DNA of 64,000 bases from Aliikangiella sp965214955 (GTDB taxonomy: Bacteria; Pseudomonadota; Gammaproteobacteria; Enterobacterales; Kangiellaceae). Positions 18,789 to 28,163 of this stretch are shown here, piece by piece (within the stretch, counting starts at the first letter, position 1; each line of letters opens with the position of its first letter). A program made the translations under genes and the position numbers. Location of the stretch: contig CBDCCU010000004.1 of assembly GCA_965214955.1 (NCBI GenBank), forward strand, positions 186,001 to 250,000, in the 5' to 3' direction. The notes beneath the pieces were generated by a model that made no database searches, was not told the DNA's origin, and worked only from the letters and a program-made list of their open reading frames with translations.

Positions 18789-19346
18789 ATGAATCTTTTA
18801 AAATCTATTCTATTAATATCACTTTTAGCCGTAAGTAGTGATATTTATGCTATCGACTACATGACTTGCAAATCAAAGTTTTATCAAACATTAGAGCAAA
18901 TTGAAAATACAGGCCATAGTCCTATTTATGCAAAACCCAAGGGAGATTTGCTTAAGTTGTCAAAAAGATATGAAATATTATGCCCTTGGCAAATAGAAGC
19001 TGACTTTAATGGTGATAATAAGATCGACTGGATAGGTATACTACAAAAAAAAGGAAAATATGAGCTCGTTGCTTACCTTTCGGGTCCAAAAAAACATTTT
19101 GTACGAGTTATTAAACAATATAAAGAGTTTCCAAATGATGTTTTTTTAACAAAAACTTCTTATCAGTGGTTATTTAAAACTGCAAAAGGAAAAGTTCCTT
19201 CAATTTTTCCCGCTAAATTTGTTTTATCTGAAAATAAGCTCAATGAATCTTCAAATGCATTTGGCTGGGTAAATCAAAAATTAAAAAATATTTATCAATA
19301 TAACAATGAAATAAGTTTCAAAGATTTAAGTGATGATGAAGATTAA
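18789..19346 (+). CDS. hypothetical exported protein
   Basis: I do not recognise a named family. The 185-residue protein begins with a clear signal peptide (hydrophobic residues 5-17, cleavage probably after IYA near residue 22). The mature part has two early Cys (CKSKF and LCPW) and a loop DFNGDNKIDWIG that resembles the calcium-binding D-x-N-x-D-x-x-x-D motifs of FG-GAP-type repeats. It ends in an acidic tail DLSDDED. AGGA lies 7 bp before the ATG. The gene stands alone between divergent queA and the convergent pilin operon. Periplasmic or secreted location is predicted; function is unknown. Confidence 0.7.
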   Translation: MNLLKSILLISLLAVSSDIYAIDYMTCKSKFYQTLEQIENTGHSPIYAKPKGDLLKLSKRYEILCPWQIEADFNGDNKIDWIGILQKKGKYELVAYLSGPKKHFVRVIKQYKEFPNDVFLTKTSYQWLFKTAKGKVPSIFPAKFVLSENKLNESSNAFGWVNQKLKNIYQYNNEISFKDLSDDED

Positions 19347-19392
19347 ATTTGGGACTGATAACATAAAGTTCCTGTTACAGCTTAAAATAATG

Positions 19393-19446
19393 AATATACC
19401 CAAAGCTCTTGACTAGATAATGATTAACAAAGCTTATGGGTATATT
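19393..19446. terminator. inverted repeat between convergent genes, probable terminator
   Basis: AATATACCC with AAGCT on the left is matched by AGCTT and GGGTATATT on the right around a loop of about 24 nt. It is AT-rich and lies between the exported-protein gene and pilE. It resembles the ends of the TATACCC repeat family seen elsewhere in the window. Confidence 0.5.
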
Positions 19447-19468
19447 TTAAATTTTGAAATAAAAACTA

Positions 19469-19888
19469 CTAACAACCATTTCCACCTTCAGGCCAGCAAG
19501 TTTTGCTTCCCCAGGTTTTTGCTCCAGTATGAGAAAGGGTTAATGCATCATCTTTACCTGACATAGAGCCTGTTGGGGTAGCTGTTATAGTATACGTTGT
19601 ATTATCAGATGTTATGGTAAGGTTATAGTAGGCATTTCCACCATCAACAGGCACCTGAGTTGCAAATACCTGTGCTAAATTAGTACCAATATTATAGTCA
19701 TAATTATTCACCTTATAGCGATCCATTGCACTCGAAGCACTTAATAAAGCAGCCATTGCATCGGCTCTTTTACTCCGAATCACATAGTTTTCATAAGATG
19801 GATAGGCGATGGCTGCCAAAATACCAACTATGGCAACCACAATCATTAATTCTACTAGTGTAAAACCACTGTCTACTTTTTTCATCAT
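19469..19888 (-). CDS. pilE: type IV pilin-like protein PilE
   Basis: A minor (or major-like) type IV pilin. A short basic leader (MMKKVDSG) precedes the class III signal GFTLVELMIVVAIVGILAAI, with cleavage after the Gly and Glu at mature position 5. A pilin head follows with two Cys near the C-terminus (KTCWPEGGNGC) that would close the D-region disulfide. The 139-residue size fits PilE of the fimT-pilVWXY1-pilE clusters. It is the last gene of that operon, 10 bp after pilY1. Confidence 0.92.
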   Translation of the reverse strand: MMKKVDSGFTLVELMIVVAIVGILAAIAYPSYENYVIRSKRADAMAALLSASSAMDRYKVNNYDYNIGTNLAQVFATQVPVDGGNAYYNLTITSDNTTYTITATPTGSMSGKDDALTLSHTGAKTWGSKTCWPEGGNGC

Positions 19889-19898
19889 ATCAACCTAA

Positions 19899-22800
19899 TT
19901 AATCATTTTTACGCCAGCGAATTCCCGTAAGTCCTCTAGCTAAAGGAGGAATTAAATCATCAGGTAATAACCCCCCGCTACAAGCCGTACCAACACATAT
20001 TCTTGCCTTGTCAGTATAAACAATTTGAGGTTGGGGTGCGATACCACTAGAAATTAGATCGACATAGCGATCACTTTCTTTAAGTGTTCCGTCATAGTTG
20101 GTGTCAACATAAGGGTTTCCATCTACAATTTGCATTGCATAAACTCTACCATTACCCGCAGCAGCTTCACACGAAGTGGTTGAAGATCCTGGTGGTATAT
20201 AGCTAGTAAAAATTACTGCATTATTAAAGGTTAATGATCGCTCTATTATCTTTTCACCATTTAATGAAAAGCCAATATACCAACCATCTTTTGGAGAGTT
20301 TGTATCATTAATTACCTCAGAAGCATCTGAAATACCATTTCCGTCTGTATCTCCTACTAAATTGGTGACATCAGCTAGATCATCCATTTCTACATGCATA
20401 TCAAACGTCTGACTTAAAGCCCCCTTATCCTTAATCATATAAAAATAGTCAGTCACCGTATCATCCAGTGGATGAGCTCTATACCCTGAACCTATAGACA
20501 CTGATAAAAATGACTCTCTTTGTAGACGGATAAGAGCAACATCAGGAGAATAGTAGAAGCGTCTATTATTCTCTGCATCGGCAGCAGTTTGCAATGAAGC
20601 AATTCTGCCTCCAGTGATACTGCCAGTATCATTATCAATATCAAACCTAAAGATCTGCGCTTTAGTATCAGAAGCATAAATGTGATCTAAAAATCCATCG
20701 TCGTCTAAATCAAAAGCAGTAACATCTGAGGGTATCGCATTCATTGAACTAATAGGTCCTGCAGGAGAACTAGCTTGCTCCGCTTTAGTTGAATCCCAAA
20801 GTTTATTTCCTGTTATTGCATCTGCTATATACACACGATTACCAACAGTATCAGTTGTAGTTGCAGTTGCAGCTTCATCTTGCCCCGTATCATATCCACC
20901 ACCAAAAATTAAAACTAACTTATCCGAATTAACACCCGAAATTTCCATTTTACCCAGTGTTGGCCTAGACCAAGTTTGACCTAGCTTATCGTAGCCACTT
21001 CTTGAAGGCGATATTGTAAACATTAACTCTGGTTTTGTTGGATCAGAAATATCTAAGGCAAAGTAAGATGAGCCACCTCGACGCATTCCCACATAAAGAT
21101 AGGCCTTTTCACCAGAATCTACATCAACAACACCATTGTTATTGGAATCATCAAGATAAATTGATATTCCTCCATCAATACCATATTTATGCTCACCAGT
21201 AGTTTCTTTTTGAATATCCGTTAAAAGTGATAATAATTCACTTGGAATAAATGCCCATAATTCTTCACCATCAGAGCTTAATACGTCTTCATCAGAAGGT
21301 TGCCCCGCATCTATTGCATGTAAATAACCATGGTTAGTGCCTACAAATATCACCGATTTATTTTTATCCGGTGAAGAACTGTTGTAAGCAAGCACTGTAG
21401 GCTGTGAATGCAATGGATCGCCAAAGTTTTTATGCGCAGGGGTGTCTGATAAACTATCTAAATCATTAACATCAAATTCACTGCTACTCACATCATAACC
21501 AAGCGCCCAATTAATAATAGTTCTACGGTCACTTTCATTAATCGCATCCACCATCGACTCGGTTATATTATCCAAATTAAAGCGGTTATCATCGTGAGTT
21601 AGATCGCTATTGTCTGAGATATTAGAATAAATGGTTCGCTCTGTAGTTAGTTTTTCGGCAGAGCCTCCAGATCTTACATCGTTACCATCATCTTCACTTG
21701 ACCACCAACTTCTTGCACCTTCTGAAAACTCACCATTTAATGGGTCGATTGCGGGATTACCACTAAAGTCAACAACATCACCTCCAGATAAACGATATCG
21801 CTTTACATTACCCGGCCAAACACTACCAGATTGAGGACTAAATAATGAGTAATAAAGTTCGTCATTATGAGTAAGTCGATTATACTGGTTAACTGTAACC
21901 CCCGATGTCACAAAAGTTGTCGTTACGTTTGATATAGAGGCGATAATTTGACTTAACGATTCTAACAACTGTTCTTTATCAGTAGCAGCATAATGTCCGC
22001 CACCACCAGCTGTCGCCATATTTCTCATAAGTTCTGGATCGGCACCTACACTAAAACCAATCATATGTGTGTTTACTGTCTGATTGCCACTTAGGTTTGA
22101 TAAGTCATTTTTGTTCATATAACCTGCAAGCTTAACTGCACAATCTTTACCATTATCACCACTCTTGCAAGTAGAGCCTGAAAGATTTTCATAAATAGTT
22201 CTAGTTAACTCATGATGTCTGTTGGCCTCACCATCGGTTAAATAAACTAAATGCGATGCCTGACAAGAATCATCTATTGGAGAAATATACTCAGGTGAGC
22301 CAAGGATCTTTTCACTCGCACAGTTACGAGAATTGGGATTATCCTCAGAGCAATTAGAGGGTGTAGAACGCTCGCCCCCTTGATAGGAAGAATCATGACT
22401 TATACGATTATTTCTATTTCCCCAGCGGCTTACACCATAAGAAACAGCATCACCAGAAAAATACTGTGCAGCTTCGGCTATAAGCCCAGCTATCGGAGTT
22501 GCACCATCGGCTGGTAATCCTTGCACAGCATCCCTTAATGTTCTACGCACTGTGATGTTACCTGGCTGATACTCTGTTCTGTAGTTAATAACTAGTTTAG
22601 GTGCATTACCCGAGTTTCCATCGTAACTATAGGCACTTCTATCACCAGATGTTGCGTCAATACGAAAAGCAATATCGCTACCCGATGACCAATCTGCACG
22701 ATTAACAATATTCTGCACTAGCTGAGTAATAGAAGGAGAGTTATATCGAGCATTATTTTTCCACTCTGGAATATTCCAGCCTACAGTATCTGAATGAAAG

Positions 22801-24041
22801 ACTGTTGAGCCTCTTGAAATATCATATGCCGATCCAGGAGATGAACTATCAACAACTCTTATGGTTGCAACACTAGAATCGTCTCTATTTGCTCTTGAGA
22901 CAAACTCTAAGTATGCGTCAGTTATTTCAGCGTCTTTAGGGATTTTTACATCTCTAAACTTTAACGCAGTTTCTCCATTAGTACCAGTAAGATACAATTG
23001 GAAAAAGTATCGCTCCCACACTTCATAAAAATCAAGAGCGTTAGATCCAGTACCACCCAGATTTTCGGCGTCATCTCCAGACTGGTTAACCGAAACAACT
23101 AATTCATCTTGGAAACAGCCATTAGCACCTTCTTGTAACTCATTACCAAATTCAATTCTAATCCTAGGTGATACAATGCCTTCGTCTTCAGAGGATGCTT
23201 CGGCATCTGCACTGTAAGTTTGCCTTTCACCTAACCCAGACTCTTCGATAAATATTAATAAATCATTACCACCACACCAGCCAGGGCGATCAACTATTTC
23301 TTGCACTATAGATGATAAATCCGAGGTCACATAAGAGTTACCATTAATCCAACTTTCAGGTTCCCAGGCTTCTGCACTCACGGTGCGATTTTCCGCTCTT
23401 TTACTAATACTTGAGTCTGTACTTGATAAAGCTTCAGCGTTGTCTACTTTTTCGGCATAAACTAACGACTTTGCCTCTGCTGAATCATCACCGTTTGACT
23501 GAAAAGCAATTTTTGCAGACTTAATTATCGCACCCTGAGGTATTCCTAAATTTTGGAATCGAATTGCAGTATATTTTGCATTATCACCATCGACATAAAG
23601 TGTATTACTGGTTAAATTAACAGTGCCTAATTCAGTTTCAACACCATCATCATTACCATCTAAAACTTCTCTAGTAACTACCGGGTTTGCAGGTGAATCA
23701 AGATCTAACACGGGAAATAAGACAGGACCACCATAAGCACTTGAATTAAAGCGCATTAACCCTACCTTTGAGTCCTTTAACTCCACAATCACATCATCAA
23801 AGACCTCTTTAACAATGTCCATTCGGCTTTGCTCACCACGCGCTGGATAATTGCTAGAACCAGGCTCCCAAGCCATACTACCTGAAGTATCAATGGCAAA
23901 CATAATATTAGGTTTGGTGGAGTTTTCTGACACGGGTGCAAAAAATACCTCAGTATCATCGGCAAAAGCAGATTGGATACACGCAAAACTATACAAACCT
24001 GCAAGAAGGCTGTTACGTAAAATTACACTAAACTTTTTCAT
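19899..24041 (-). CDS. pilY1: PilY1, type IV pilus tip/biogenesis factor with interrupted vWA domain
   Basis: PilY1 is a calcium-regulated pilus-tip adhesin and assembly factor. ATG at 24041 is chosen (1380 aa): GGAGG lies 9 bp upstream and a standard signal peptide ends SAFA-DD at residue 27. Residues 44-112 begin a von Willebrand A domain with the MIDAS DTSGS at 51-55. Two related beta-sandwich-like units follow (about 125-297 and 313-487). The vWA fold then resumes with TLRDAVQGLPADGATP and HLVYLTDGEANR. The C-terminal half is the PilY1 beta-propeller, with FVGTNHGYLHAID and calcium-type loops DSNNNGVVDVDSGE and DTDGNGISDASE. It is longer than P. aeruginosa PilY1 because of the insertion. 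Confidence 0.93.
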   Translation of the reverse strand: MKKFSVILRNSLLAGLYSFACIQSAFADDTEVFFAPVSENSTKPNIMFAIDTSGSMAWEPGSSNYPARGEQSRMDIVKEVFDDVIVELKDSKVGLMRFNSSAYGGPVLFPVLDLDSPANPVVTREVLDGNDDGVETELGTVNLTSNTLYVDGDNAKYTAIRFQNLGIPQGAIIKSAKIAFQSNGDDSAEAKSLVYAEKVDNAEALSSTDSSISKRAENRTVSAEAWEPESWINGNSYVTSDLSSIVQEIVDRPGWCGGNDLLIFIEESGLGERQTYSADAEASSEDEGIVSPRIRIEFGNELQEGANGCFQDELVVSVNQSGDDAENLGGTGSNALDFYEVWERYFFQLYLTGTNGETALKFRDVKIPKDAEITDAYLEFVSRANRDDSSVATIRVVDSSSPGSAYDISRGSTVFHSDTVGWNIPEWKNNARYNSPSITQLVQNIVNRADWSSGSDIAFRIDATSGDRSAYSYDGNSGNAPKLVINYRTEYQPGNITVRRTLRDAVQGLPADGATPIAGLIAEAAQYFSGDAVSYGVSRWGNRNNRISHDSSYQGGERSTPSNCSEDNPNSRNCASEKILGSPEYISPIDDSCQASHLVYLTDGEANRHHELTRTIYENLSGSTCKSGDNGKDCAVKLAGYMNKNDLSNLSGNQTVNTHMIGFSVGADPELMRNMATAGGGGHYAATDKEQLLESLSQIIASISNVTTTFVTSGVTVNQYNRLTHNDELYYSLFSPQSGSVWPGNVKRYRLSGGDVVDFSGNPAIDPLNGEFSEGARSWWSSEDDGNDVRSGGSAEKLTTERTIYSNISDNSDLTHDDNRFNLDNITESMVDAINESDRRTIINWALGYDVSSSEFDVNDLDSLSDTPAHKNFGDPLHSQPTVLAYNSSSPDKNKSVIFVGTNHGYLHAIDAGQPSDEDVLSSDGEELWAFIPSELLSLLTDIQKETTGEHKYGIDGGISIYLDDSNNNGVVDVDSGEKAYLYVGMRRGGSSYFALDISDPTKPELMFTISPSRSGYDKLGQTWSRPTLGKMEISGVNSDKLVLIFGGGYDTGQDEAATATTTDTVGNRVYIADAITGNKLWDSTKAEQASSPAGPISSMNAIPSDVTAFDLDDDGFLDHIYASDTKAQIFRFDIDNDTGSITGGRIASLQTAADAENNRRFYYSPDVALIRLQRESFLSVSIGSGYRAHPLDDTVTDYFYMIKDKGALSQTFDMHVEMDDLADVTNLVGDTDGNGISDASEVINDTNSPKDGWYIGFSLNGEKIIERSLTFNNAVIFTSYIPPGSSTTSCEAAAGNGRVYAMQIVDGNPYVDTNYDGTLKESDRYVDLISSGIAPQPQIVYTDKARICVGTACSGGLLPDDLIPPLARGLTGIRWRKND

Positions 24042-24109
24042 TGCCATTAACCTCCGGCAAAATTGCTCTTGTGTTGAAGAGTAACTCCAACCATGTAAAA
24101 ACTTAAGCG

Positions 24110-24667
24110 CTATTGACGACAAATGGTCACTTCGTACGCCCATAAGCTGGTGCTTACGGTTTGAACAGGATCACCGATTTTACCTACGTTTCCTTGAGAA
24201 TCTAACTGATAAACTCGACAACCGACACCTGCCCCAGCAGTTGATTGCCCTAAACTAAACCCACCACAAATACCAACACTACACTGTTGAAAAATACTTG
24301 GAGTAATGGTTGCAAACACATCTCCGCCATGATCACTATCTAAATAACCACTCTCAACTCTATTTCCAGAGTTATCATAATATTTATTTTCAATATCATT
24401 AGTTGTACGCGCTTCAAAAAGAACATGCCCATCATCTCTAGATTCACCAGTTGCGGCCTCAACCAAAAAAGCACCTAACGCACTCTCTGCAGCGCTAAAA
24501 GCCATATTTTCGGTATGCACATTTGCTGCAATTCGCTCTTGCAAACTACCCCTTTGAGCGGCTGAAATCCCAATGATGGTTAGCACCAAAAGTAGGATTA
24601 GGCTGACAAATAAAGCCACTCCACTTTGTTTATTAACATTTAGTCTATTAATATTTAAATTTGTCAT
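24110..24667 (-). CDS. pilX: minor pilin assembly protein PilX
   Basis: PilX-type minor pseudopilin. The N-terminal signature SGVALFVSLILLLVLTIIG, followed by QERIAANVHTENMAFSAAESAL, matches the PilX_N family, which is processed after the Gly by the prepilin peptidase and primes pilus assembly with PilV, PilW and FimT. The 185 residues include three or four Cys in the globular part. Its start touches the end of pilW and it is followed 68 bp later by pilY1, whose stability it supports in other species. Confidence 0.92.
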   Translation of the reverse strand: MTNLNINRLNVNKQSGVALFVSLILLLVLTIIGISAAQRGSLQERIAANVHTENMAFSAAESALGAFLVEAATGESRDDGHVLFEARTTNDIENKYYDNSGNRVESGYLDSDHGGDVFATITPSIFQQCSVGICGGFSLGQSTAGAGVGCRVYQLDSQGNVGKIGDPVQTVSTSLWAYEVTICRQ

Positions 24668-25497
24668 TACGAATTCCCAACATTATCGGCCAAACAATTC
24701 AGTAGCTGTTGTGGATCGCCTATAGCTCTATAGGCAGCATTTGGCATAAAAATAGTTTGCTGAAAAAGCCTCCGTAATCGAGTATCAGAAGGGGTCTTAT
24801 AATCGACATTTAAAACAGAAAAGTTTTTAGATTCAGCAGTAGGTAAAATATTTTCATCACTTTGTAAGATAAACCCAACTCTAACAGAAACAATTTTCTC
24901 ACTTAAATTAGAATCATCAACATCAGACAAACTTAAATAGTTATTAACTACGCCATCGGGACAAGCGCCATCAGTTTCAACACCGTATAAAACTTGAAAT
25001 CTTTCAACACCACTAATTAATGGCTGAGGGCCACCACCACCATTTCCTTCGCAAACTAAATTATTTTCTGACACAGAAAAGGTGTTCTCTATTTCGCCGT
25101 TATCAACAATGGCACCATTGCAGTCTCGATTATCAACTCCATTAGTTTCAGCGTAGTAAGCAACAGTAATTGAGTCGTTATCTCCATCACTGGATTTATC
25201 AACAAGGATTGGCAAATTAAAGTCTGCTTTAGTTAAGTCATTTATCCAGCCTGCATTTTCAAACTGTCTTTCTAAGTACATTAAGGCAAAACGCCCATCT
25301 TCTTGTATAGATGCCATTTCACCTTGCATGCTGTAACTACGATTAGAGCCAGAAAATAACTGTATGGCTCCTCCTAAAAGAATTAAACCTAATGTTCCTG
25401 CAATTAATAACTCTACAATAGAAAAACCTTTGCTACTTTGGCCAAAGTCTAACGATTTATTTCTAAGTATAGAGTTAATCTCTCTCGTACCATTCAT
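24667..25497 (-). CDS. pilW: minor pilin assembly protein PilW
   Basis: PilW-type minor pilin of 276 residues. The leader of about 24 residues ends SSKG, and the methylated helix starts FSIVELLIAGTLGLILLGGAI with Glu at mature position 5. The text NRSYSMQGEMASIQEDGRFA is typical of PilW. The globular domain contains Cys residues in DRDCNGA-like and VCEGNGGG segments. It overlaps pilV by 4 bp, indicating translational coupling. Confidence 0.92.
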   Translation of the reverse strand: MNGTREINSILRNKSLDFGQSSKGFSIVELLIAGTLGLILLGGAIQLFSGSNRSYSMQGEMASIQEDGRFALMYLERQFENAGWINDLTKADFNLPILVDKSSDGDNDSITVAYYAETNGVDNRDCNGAIVDNGEIENTFSVSENNLVCEGNGGGGPQPLISGVERFQVLYGVETDGACPDGVVNNYLSLSDVDDSNLSEKIVSVRVGFILQSDENILPTAESKNFSVLNVDYKTPSDTRLRRLFQQTIFMPNAAYRAIGDPQQLLNCLADNVGNS

Positions 25498-26090
25498 GGT
25501 ATAAGCTCCACAATAACGCAGTTTCTCGATTCATCAACACCTAATGTACTACAGTTAGAATTGATATTTTCAACAGTACCAATATCTTCCCTTGAACTGG
25601 TTGGTGACCAATCAACAACAACTGTAAGTCTGCCTGACACTCTCGCGGCTCTTATTTGACCATCAGGTAGGGTGTTTTTGGTAGCATCACAAACTTCCCA
25701 CTTATCAAAAGCAACAATTTCACTTACAGAGCATGATTCAGGAGAATCTCCACCTGCGCTACGGCACATTTTTTCAAGATCGCTTTGACTTTCACACTCC
25801 AGCACACCATCTGTTACGTATTGATTAACATAATTAATATGCCGGGTAGTTGCAGAGTCATCAGAGTCAAACTCAGGCACAGCAGTCACTAGACGACCTG
25901 AACGAACTCTCGAAGCGTAATCTTCTGCAATACTTGTAGCTTGCGAGGTAAAAAAACCCTCTTGATTACTTGATATACTGGAAACCTGAAGAGCAGCAAC
26001 ACCAAGCAGTCCTACTCCAAGCACTAAAGTAGTTATTAAAATTTCAATTAACGATACACCCAATTGCAACTTAGTCTTAATCATGAGCAT
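25494..26090 (-). CDS. pilV: minor pilin assembly protein PilV
   Basis: PilV-type minor pilin of 198 residues. A short leader (MLMIKTKLQLG) precedes VSLIEILITTLVLGVGLLGV with the conserved Glu5, and QVSSISSNQEGFFTSQATSIAEDYASRVRS follows the family pattern (split here as a description of its conserved helix end). Several Cys in the head (SQSDLEKMCRS, ESCSVSE) suggest disulfides. It overlaps fimT at its start and pilW at its end by a few bases, so the whole group is one transcript. Confidence 0.9.
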   Translation of the reverse strand: MLMIKTKLQLGVSLIEILITTLVLGVGLLGVAALQVSSISSNQEGFFTSQATSIAEDYASRVRSGRLVTAVPEFDSDDSATTRHINYVNQYVTDGVLECESQSDLEKMCRSAGGDSPESCSVSEIVAFDKWEVCDATKNTLPDGQIRAARVSGRLTVVVDWSPTSSREDIGTVENINSNCSTLGVDESRNCVIVELIP

Positions 26091-26551
26091 TCTGCCCCGT
26101 CTTTGTTCACATCAACACTTCCTGAGACACTAATACATATTCGCCTCTTTATATCTGTGTCTGTATCTGTTACTAACACATCGGCTTTCGATGAACCGCT
26201 TGTTCTGTAACCATCATTTTCGTAGGTAATATCAACAAAGGTTATTGAAAGTCCTTTTTGGCTGGGGGTAAATGATTGAAGAAGCTCCTCATTGTCACCG
26301 CCAGGATCAACGGTTACTTCCCAGCCACTATCGGAGTCGCCTTTAACTTCAACACTTAATCGTCTCTCTATAGCCTCTGCCCTTGCATAGTTCATAGCGC
26401 CAACGATTAAGTTAGTATTGGATGTAACTCTGGAGCTTGAGATCGTATTATTAAAAGCAGGCACTGCAATAGAAGCTAAAATAGCAACTATCGATATGGC
26501 AATAATTAATTCAAGCAGAGTGACACCTTTTTGCTTATGATATTTAAACAC
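26081..26551 (-). CDS. fimT: pseudopilin FimT/FimU (GspH-type)
   Basis: First gene of the minor-pilin operon. The GspH/FimT helix GVTLLELIIAISIVAILASI with Glu at mature position 5 is followed by PAFNNTISSSRVTSNTNLIVG and the FimT segment ARAEAIERR. The start is uncertain: no ATG is available. A GTG at 26551 gives a 9-residue leader of normal length; a TTG at 26563 gives 13 residues; the open frame extends to a TTG at 26626. The GTG is chosen for leader length and a GAGAAG sequence just upstream. FimT-family minor pilins prime pilus assembly and can bind DNA in some species. Confidence 0.85.
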   Translation of the reverse strand: MFKYHKQKGVTLLELIIAISIVAILASIAVPAFNNTISSSRVTSNTNLIVGAMNYARAEAIERRLSVEVKGDSDSGWEVTVDPGGDNEELLQSFTPSQKGLSITFVDITYENDGYRTSGSSKADVLVTDTDTDIKRRICISVSGSVDVNKDGAECS

Positions 26552-26670
26552 TAAACTTCTCAACTGGTTATCCAACGATATATTCACCAGTCTACTATCT
26601 TTAAAATTGATTGTAATAGCAACCAACGTCCGATAGTTGTGCTTGATAGAGGGATAAGTGGATAATTCAT

Positions 26671-26700
26671 AAAAAACAGTGTGATAGCCTTCACACTGTT
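26671..26700 (-). terminator. intrinsic terminator after ispH
   Basis: On the minus strand AACAGTGTGA and TCACACTGTT form a perfect 10-bp stem with a 6-nt loop, running into six T. It closes the murJ-to-ispH run and isolates the fimT operon promoter. Confidence 0.92.
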
Positions 26701-26730
26701 ATCTTTGTTAGTCTAAGTTGAGTGGATTAA

Positions 26731-27666
26731 CTAACGTAACTCCGCAGGCACAGGAAAATACATATTTTCGGGGTTTTCTGTTTTAAAGTCTGCCATTTCT
26801 CCGCCCGCTTGTTTAAGTGTATCTAAAACTTCATCCACCAAAACTTCAGGTGCCGATGCGCCAGCAGTCACCCCAACACTTTCAATGCCCTTTAACCAAT
26901 CGGTTTGAATTTCAGAAGCATTGTCAATTAAATAACCTTTTGCGCCTTCTTTTTCCGCGAGCTCTTTTAAGCGGTTAGAATTTGAACTATTTTGACTGCC
27001 CACCACTAAAATTAGCTCGCTGGTTTTAGCCAGTTGTTTTACTGCATCTTGACGATTTTGCGTGGCGTAACAAATATCGTCTTTTTTAGGCCCTTTAATC
27101 TCAGGAAATTCAGTTTTTAAATCGCTAATAATTTCTTTGGTTTCATCAACTGATAATGTGGTTTGAGAGACAAAAAAGAGTTTTGACTGATCTTTAACTT
27201 TTAGCTTTTTAATATCTTCAGAGCTTTCAATTAAATACATACCGCCGTTTTCATTGTCATACTGCCCCATCGTCCCTTCAACTTCAGGGTGACCTTTATG
27301 TCCAATAAGCACACCCTCTTCGGCATTTTTACTTTTGCGTACCACTTCCATATGTACTTTAGTCACTAATGGACAAGTGGCATCAAACACTCTAAAGCCG
27401 CGACTTTTAGCTTCATTTTTAACCGCTTGTGATACACCATGAGCACTGTATATTAAAGTAGCACCTTCGGGTACATCGGCTAAATCTTCGATAAAAACCG
27501 CGCCTTTTTCTTTAAGGTTATCCACCACAAATTTATTATGAACCACCTCATGTTTTACATAAATGGGTGCACCATAGATGTCTAAGGCTCGATTAACAAT
27601 TTCAATGGCTCTATCAACACCAGCACAAAATCCACGAGGGTTAGCTAAATAAATTTTCATCGTCAT
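26731..27666 (-). CDS. ispH: 4-hydroxy-3-methylbut-2-enyl diphosphate reductase IspH
   Basis: IspH (LytB) makes IPP and DMAPP in the last MEP-pathway step using a [4Fe-4S] cluster. The three cluster cysteines lie in NPRGFCAGVDRAI, FDATCPLVTKVH and DDICYATQNRQDAV. The His and Glu residues VHNKFVV and GHPEVEGTMGQ of the active site are present. The 311-residue length is typical. It ends the cluster ileS-lspA-fkpB-ispH, in conserved gammaproteobacterial order. Confidence 0.97.
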   Translation of the reverse strand: MTMKIYLANPRGFCAGVDRAIEIVNRALDIYGAPIYVKHEVVHNKFVVDNLKEKGAVFIEDLADVPEGATLIYSAHGVSQAVKNEAKSRGFRVFDATCPLVTKVHMEVVRKSKNAEEGVLIGHKGHPEVEGTMGQYDNENGGMYLIESSEDIKKLKVKDQSKLFFVSQTTLSVDETKEIISDLKTEFPEIKGPKKDDICYATQNRQDAVKQLAKTSELILVVGSQNSSNSNRLKELAEKEGAKGYLIDNASEIQTDWLKGIESVGVTAGASAPEVLVDEVLDTLKQAGGEMADFKTENPENMYFPVPAELR

Positions 27667-27697
27667 AATTAACCTAAAGTCGTTTTTAAATACAAAC

Positions 27698-28156
27698 TTA
27701 TACCGCTGATTTCACTTGTTTAATCGCAATTTCAAAGACCACTGACTCACCCGCTAATGGGTGATTAAAGTCAACTTTAACCGATGTTCCTTGAACTTCG
27801 CGGATAATACCAGGAATTTGGCCGCCATTAGGCTGAGCAAAATTAACAATTGCGCCTTTTGATAATTTAACATCTTGCGGAAACTGAGCAATATCCATAA
27901 AGTGAATATTATCGGGGTTAGAAACGCCAAAAGCATCAGTCGCTTCAAGCTCAAATTGCAACTCATCACCGACTTTGTTGCCAATTAAATAGTCTTCAAA
28001 GACTTCACTAAAACTGCCATCGCCCATCACAAGCCAGCTTGGCTTACCCGAAACTTTGGTTGAATCGGCAATGCTACCATCTTTTAATTTAATGGTAACA
28101 TCAGCAAGCACTCTGCTCGACTTGCCAATCACATGGTTTTCTACTACTTCACTCAT
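27698..28156 (-). CDS. fkpB: FKBP-type peptidyl-prolyl isomerase FkpB (SlpA)
   Basis: SlyD-like cytosolic FKBP with prolyl isomerase and chaperone activity. The ATG at 28156 gives 152 residues beginning MSEVVENHV and leaves a 7-bp gap to lspA; longer in-frame starts would run deep into lspA. FKBP strand ADVTIKLKDGSIADST, an insert-in-flap region of about 60 residues, and the returning DFNHPLAGESVVFEI are present. It lies between lspA and ispH as in E. coli. Confidence 0.93.
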   Translation of the reverse strand: MSEVVENHVIGKSSRVLADVTIKLKDGSIADSTKVSGKPSWLVMGDGSFSEVFEDYLIGNKVGDELQFELEATDAFGVSNPDNIHFMDIAQFPQDVKLSKGAIVNFAQPNGGQIPGIIREVQGTSVKVDFNHPLAGESVVFEIAIKQVKSAV

Positions 28157-28163
28157 AACTGTC

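Noticed and set aside
24042..24143. 34-codon upstream extension of PilY1
   Set aside because: It overlaps pilX, precedes the GGAGG ribosome-binding site and would bury the signal peptide.
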